Part shown: positions 7,703-8,618 of the stretch, in pieces
Layout of the letters: each line of letters begins with the position of its first letter
How positions within the stretch are numbered: position 1 is the stretch's first letter
DNA from: Kiritimatiellia bacterium
Lineage (GTDB): Bacteria > Verrucomicrobiota > Kiritimatiellia > RFP12 > DVOR01
Direction: 5' to 3'
DNA length: 8,618 nt
Assembly (NCBI GenBank): GCA_017457555.1
Contig: JAFTHG010000016.1
Location: 1-8,618 of the forward strand
Translations under genes and position numbers: made by a program
Notes under the pieces: generated by a model
Database searches by the model: none
What the model was told of the DNA's origin: nothing
What the model saw: only the letters and a program-made list of their open reading frames with translations

Positions 7703-7824
7703 TGCTTTGGCAGCACTTGTGTGATCGTTTTATTGAAATCTACGACCCGGCACGGCGTTCAGCCGTCCGGGTTCTTTTCACCATACTGCTTGTGATAGCG
7801 TGGTGTTGGATGATATTTCGCTGA
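7702..7824 (+). CDS. Predicted 40-residue single-pass membrane protein
   Basis: A small ORF begins at ATG 7702, sharing one base with the lpxD TAA (TAATG), and ends at TGA 7822-7824. The upstream GAAGG at 7691-7695 gives a plausible ribosome binding site 6 nt away. The product has a polar N-terminal half (residues 1-23, with Arg18, Arg19 and Arg23) followed by a hydrophobic segment VLFTILLVIAWCWMIF (24-39) and a final Arg. The positive residues before the hydrophobic stretch predict the N-terminus inside the cell. I do not recognise the family. The tight coupling to lpxD and the 13-bp gap to aroC favour a real gene, but the reading frame also contains a terminator-like hairpin and could be a chance ORF. 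Confidence 0.45.
   Translation: MLWQHLCDRFIEIYDPARRSAVRVLFTILLVIAWCWMIFR
7744..7779 (+). terminator. Terminator-like hairpin between lpxD and aroC
   Basis: Bases 7745-7750 (ACCCGG) pair with 7767-7772 (CCGGGT), and 7752-7756 (ACGGC) pair with 7762-7766 (GCCGT). One C is bulged at 7751, and the loop is 5 nt, 7757-7761. A G-T wobble at 7744/7773 extends the stem. TTCTTTTC follows directly (7772-7779). This fits an intrinsic terminator or attenuator after lpxD. It lies within the 40-codon ORF, and the aroC start is 58 nt beyond its end, so it may partly separate aroC from the operon. Confidence 0.5.
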
Positions 7825-7837
7825 GAAAGGCTCTTTT

Positions 7838-8618
7838 ATGGCTTTCCGTTATCTTTCAGCTGGGGAATCTCATGGCCCTTGTTTAAGCGTGATTGTCGAA
7901 GGCGTTCCTGCAGGATTGTCTTTGGATACGGAGATCATTGCTACTGATTTGGCCAAACGTCAGCTTAAAGCTGGCGCAGGCGGACGCATGGCGATTGAAA
8001 CAGATCGAGCGGAGATCTTGGCCGGTGTGATGCAAGGTCTAACCACTGGTGCACCAATTGCATTGCAAATTGCCAATAAGGACCATGCGGCATGGAAGGG
8101 AAAAGCCGTGCCTGCCTATACAACAGCACGCCCCGGCCATGCAGATTTAGTCGCATGCGCCAAGTATGGTTTTAATGATATCCGTCAGGCTTTGGAACGT
8201 TCAAGTGCGCGTGAGACCGCCTGTCGCGTTGCCGTGGGGGCAATCGCGCGTCAATTTTTAGCAGCTTTTGGCATTCAGGCACGCTCCTATGTGGCTGCAT
8301 TGGGCACAGTCCCAGAAGCCACCGTAGCGGCGGATTCGGCGTTTGACTTTGCTGCCACTTCGCCGAGTCGCGCACCTTCGCAACAACAAGAAGACTTGTA
8401 TACCAATGCCATTCATATTGCGAAAAGCAAAGGTGAAACATTAGGCGGAATCATCACATTGGAAGTCACCGGGTTGCCGATTGGTTTAGGGTCCTATGTC
8501 ACGCCAGACCGTCGCTTGGATGCCCGATTAGCTGCCGCGGTGCTCTCTGTAAATGCGATAAAGGGAGTGGAAATTGGCGACGCCTTTTCCGGGACTGCTA
8601 TCCCGGGAAGCCAGCTCC
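7838..8618 (+). CDS. aroC: Chorismate synthase, N-terminal 260 residues (partial)
   Basis: Makes chorismate from 5-enolpyruvylshikimate-3-phosphate using reduced FMN, the last step of the shikimate pathway, in the cytoplasm. The reading frame stays open to the window end, so the C-terminal third is missing. Landmarks: MAFRYLSAGESHGP at the N-terminus with His12, GGRMAIETDRAEILAGV (48-64), the RPGHADL block with His101, LERSSARETACRVAVGAIAR, then KSKGETLGGIITLEV and the DARLAAAVLSVNAIKGVEIG stretch just before the edge. The sequence resembles the Bacillus-type enzyme. ATG 7838 is preceded by GAGAAAGG at 7823-7830. It is the last gene of the run visible here. A terminator-like hairpin 58 nt upstream of its start may reduce its expression relative to lpxD. 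Confidence 0.95.
   Translation, partial: MAFRYLSAGESHGPCLSVIVEGVPAGLSLDTEIIATDLAKRQLKAGAGGRMAIETDRAEILAGVMQGLTTGAPIALQIANKDHAAWKGKAVPAYTTARPGHADLVACAKYGFNDIRQALERSSARETACRVAVGAIARQFLAAFGIQARSYVAALGTVPEATVAADSAFDFAATSPSRAPSQQQEDLYTNAIHIAKSKGETLGGIITLEVTGLPIGLGSYVTPDRRLDARLAAAVLSVNAIKGVEIGDAFSGTAIPGSQL

Overview
The window comes from a bacterial chromosome with ordinary housekeeping content and no mobile element. All supported genes lie on the + strand. The organism has a Gram-negative envelope, shown by lpxD for lipid A and by the psd/pssA pair for phosphatidylethanolamine. An Aquifex-type short aconitase and a 548-residue protein that I associate from memory with Verrucomicrobiota, Kiritimatiellota or Lentisphaerota relatives suggest the PVC superphylum. 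That placement is inference and has not been checked by search.

Layout. Bases 1-105 are the last 34 codons of a phosphate acetyltransferase-type gene (pta). dprA (154-1329) follows, for DNA uptake and recombination. It has a weak TTG start that sits at the foot of a strong hairpin. A 146-bp gap carries a sigma70-like promoter with an extended -10 (1385-1414). Seven genes then run to the window end with very tight spacing: psd (1476-2195), pssA (2211-3026), aconitase (3053-4987), an unrecognised Arg-rich zinc-finger protein (5000-6646), lpxD (6665-7702), a 40-codon membrane ORF overlapping the lpxD stop by one base (7702-7824), and aroC (7838 to the end, truncated by the window). Gaps inside this run are 15, 26, 12, 18, -1 and 13 bp, so it looks like one operon.

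How the genes fit together. PssA makes phosphatidylserine from CDP-diacylglycerol and serine, and Psd decarboxylates it to phosphatidylethanolamine. LpxD adds the N-linked acyl chain to the lipid A precursor, so three genes serve envelope lipid synthesis. Aconitase (TCA cycle) and chorismate synthase (end of the shikimate pathway) are core metabolism. The zinc-finger protein and the 40-residue membrane protein have no known role.

I saw no CRISPR array, tRNA, rRNA, insertion sequence or defence cassette. The parts most worth a second look are the 548-residue protein, the 40-residue ORF with a terminator-like hairpin inside it, the hairpin on the dprA start, and an Asp-to-Glu change at the likely catalytic acid of Psd. 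No stretch over 300 bases lacks a gene.
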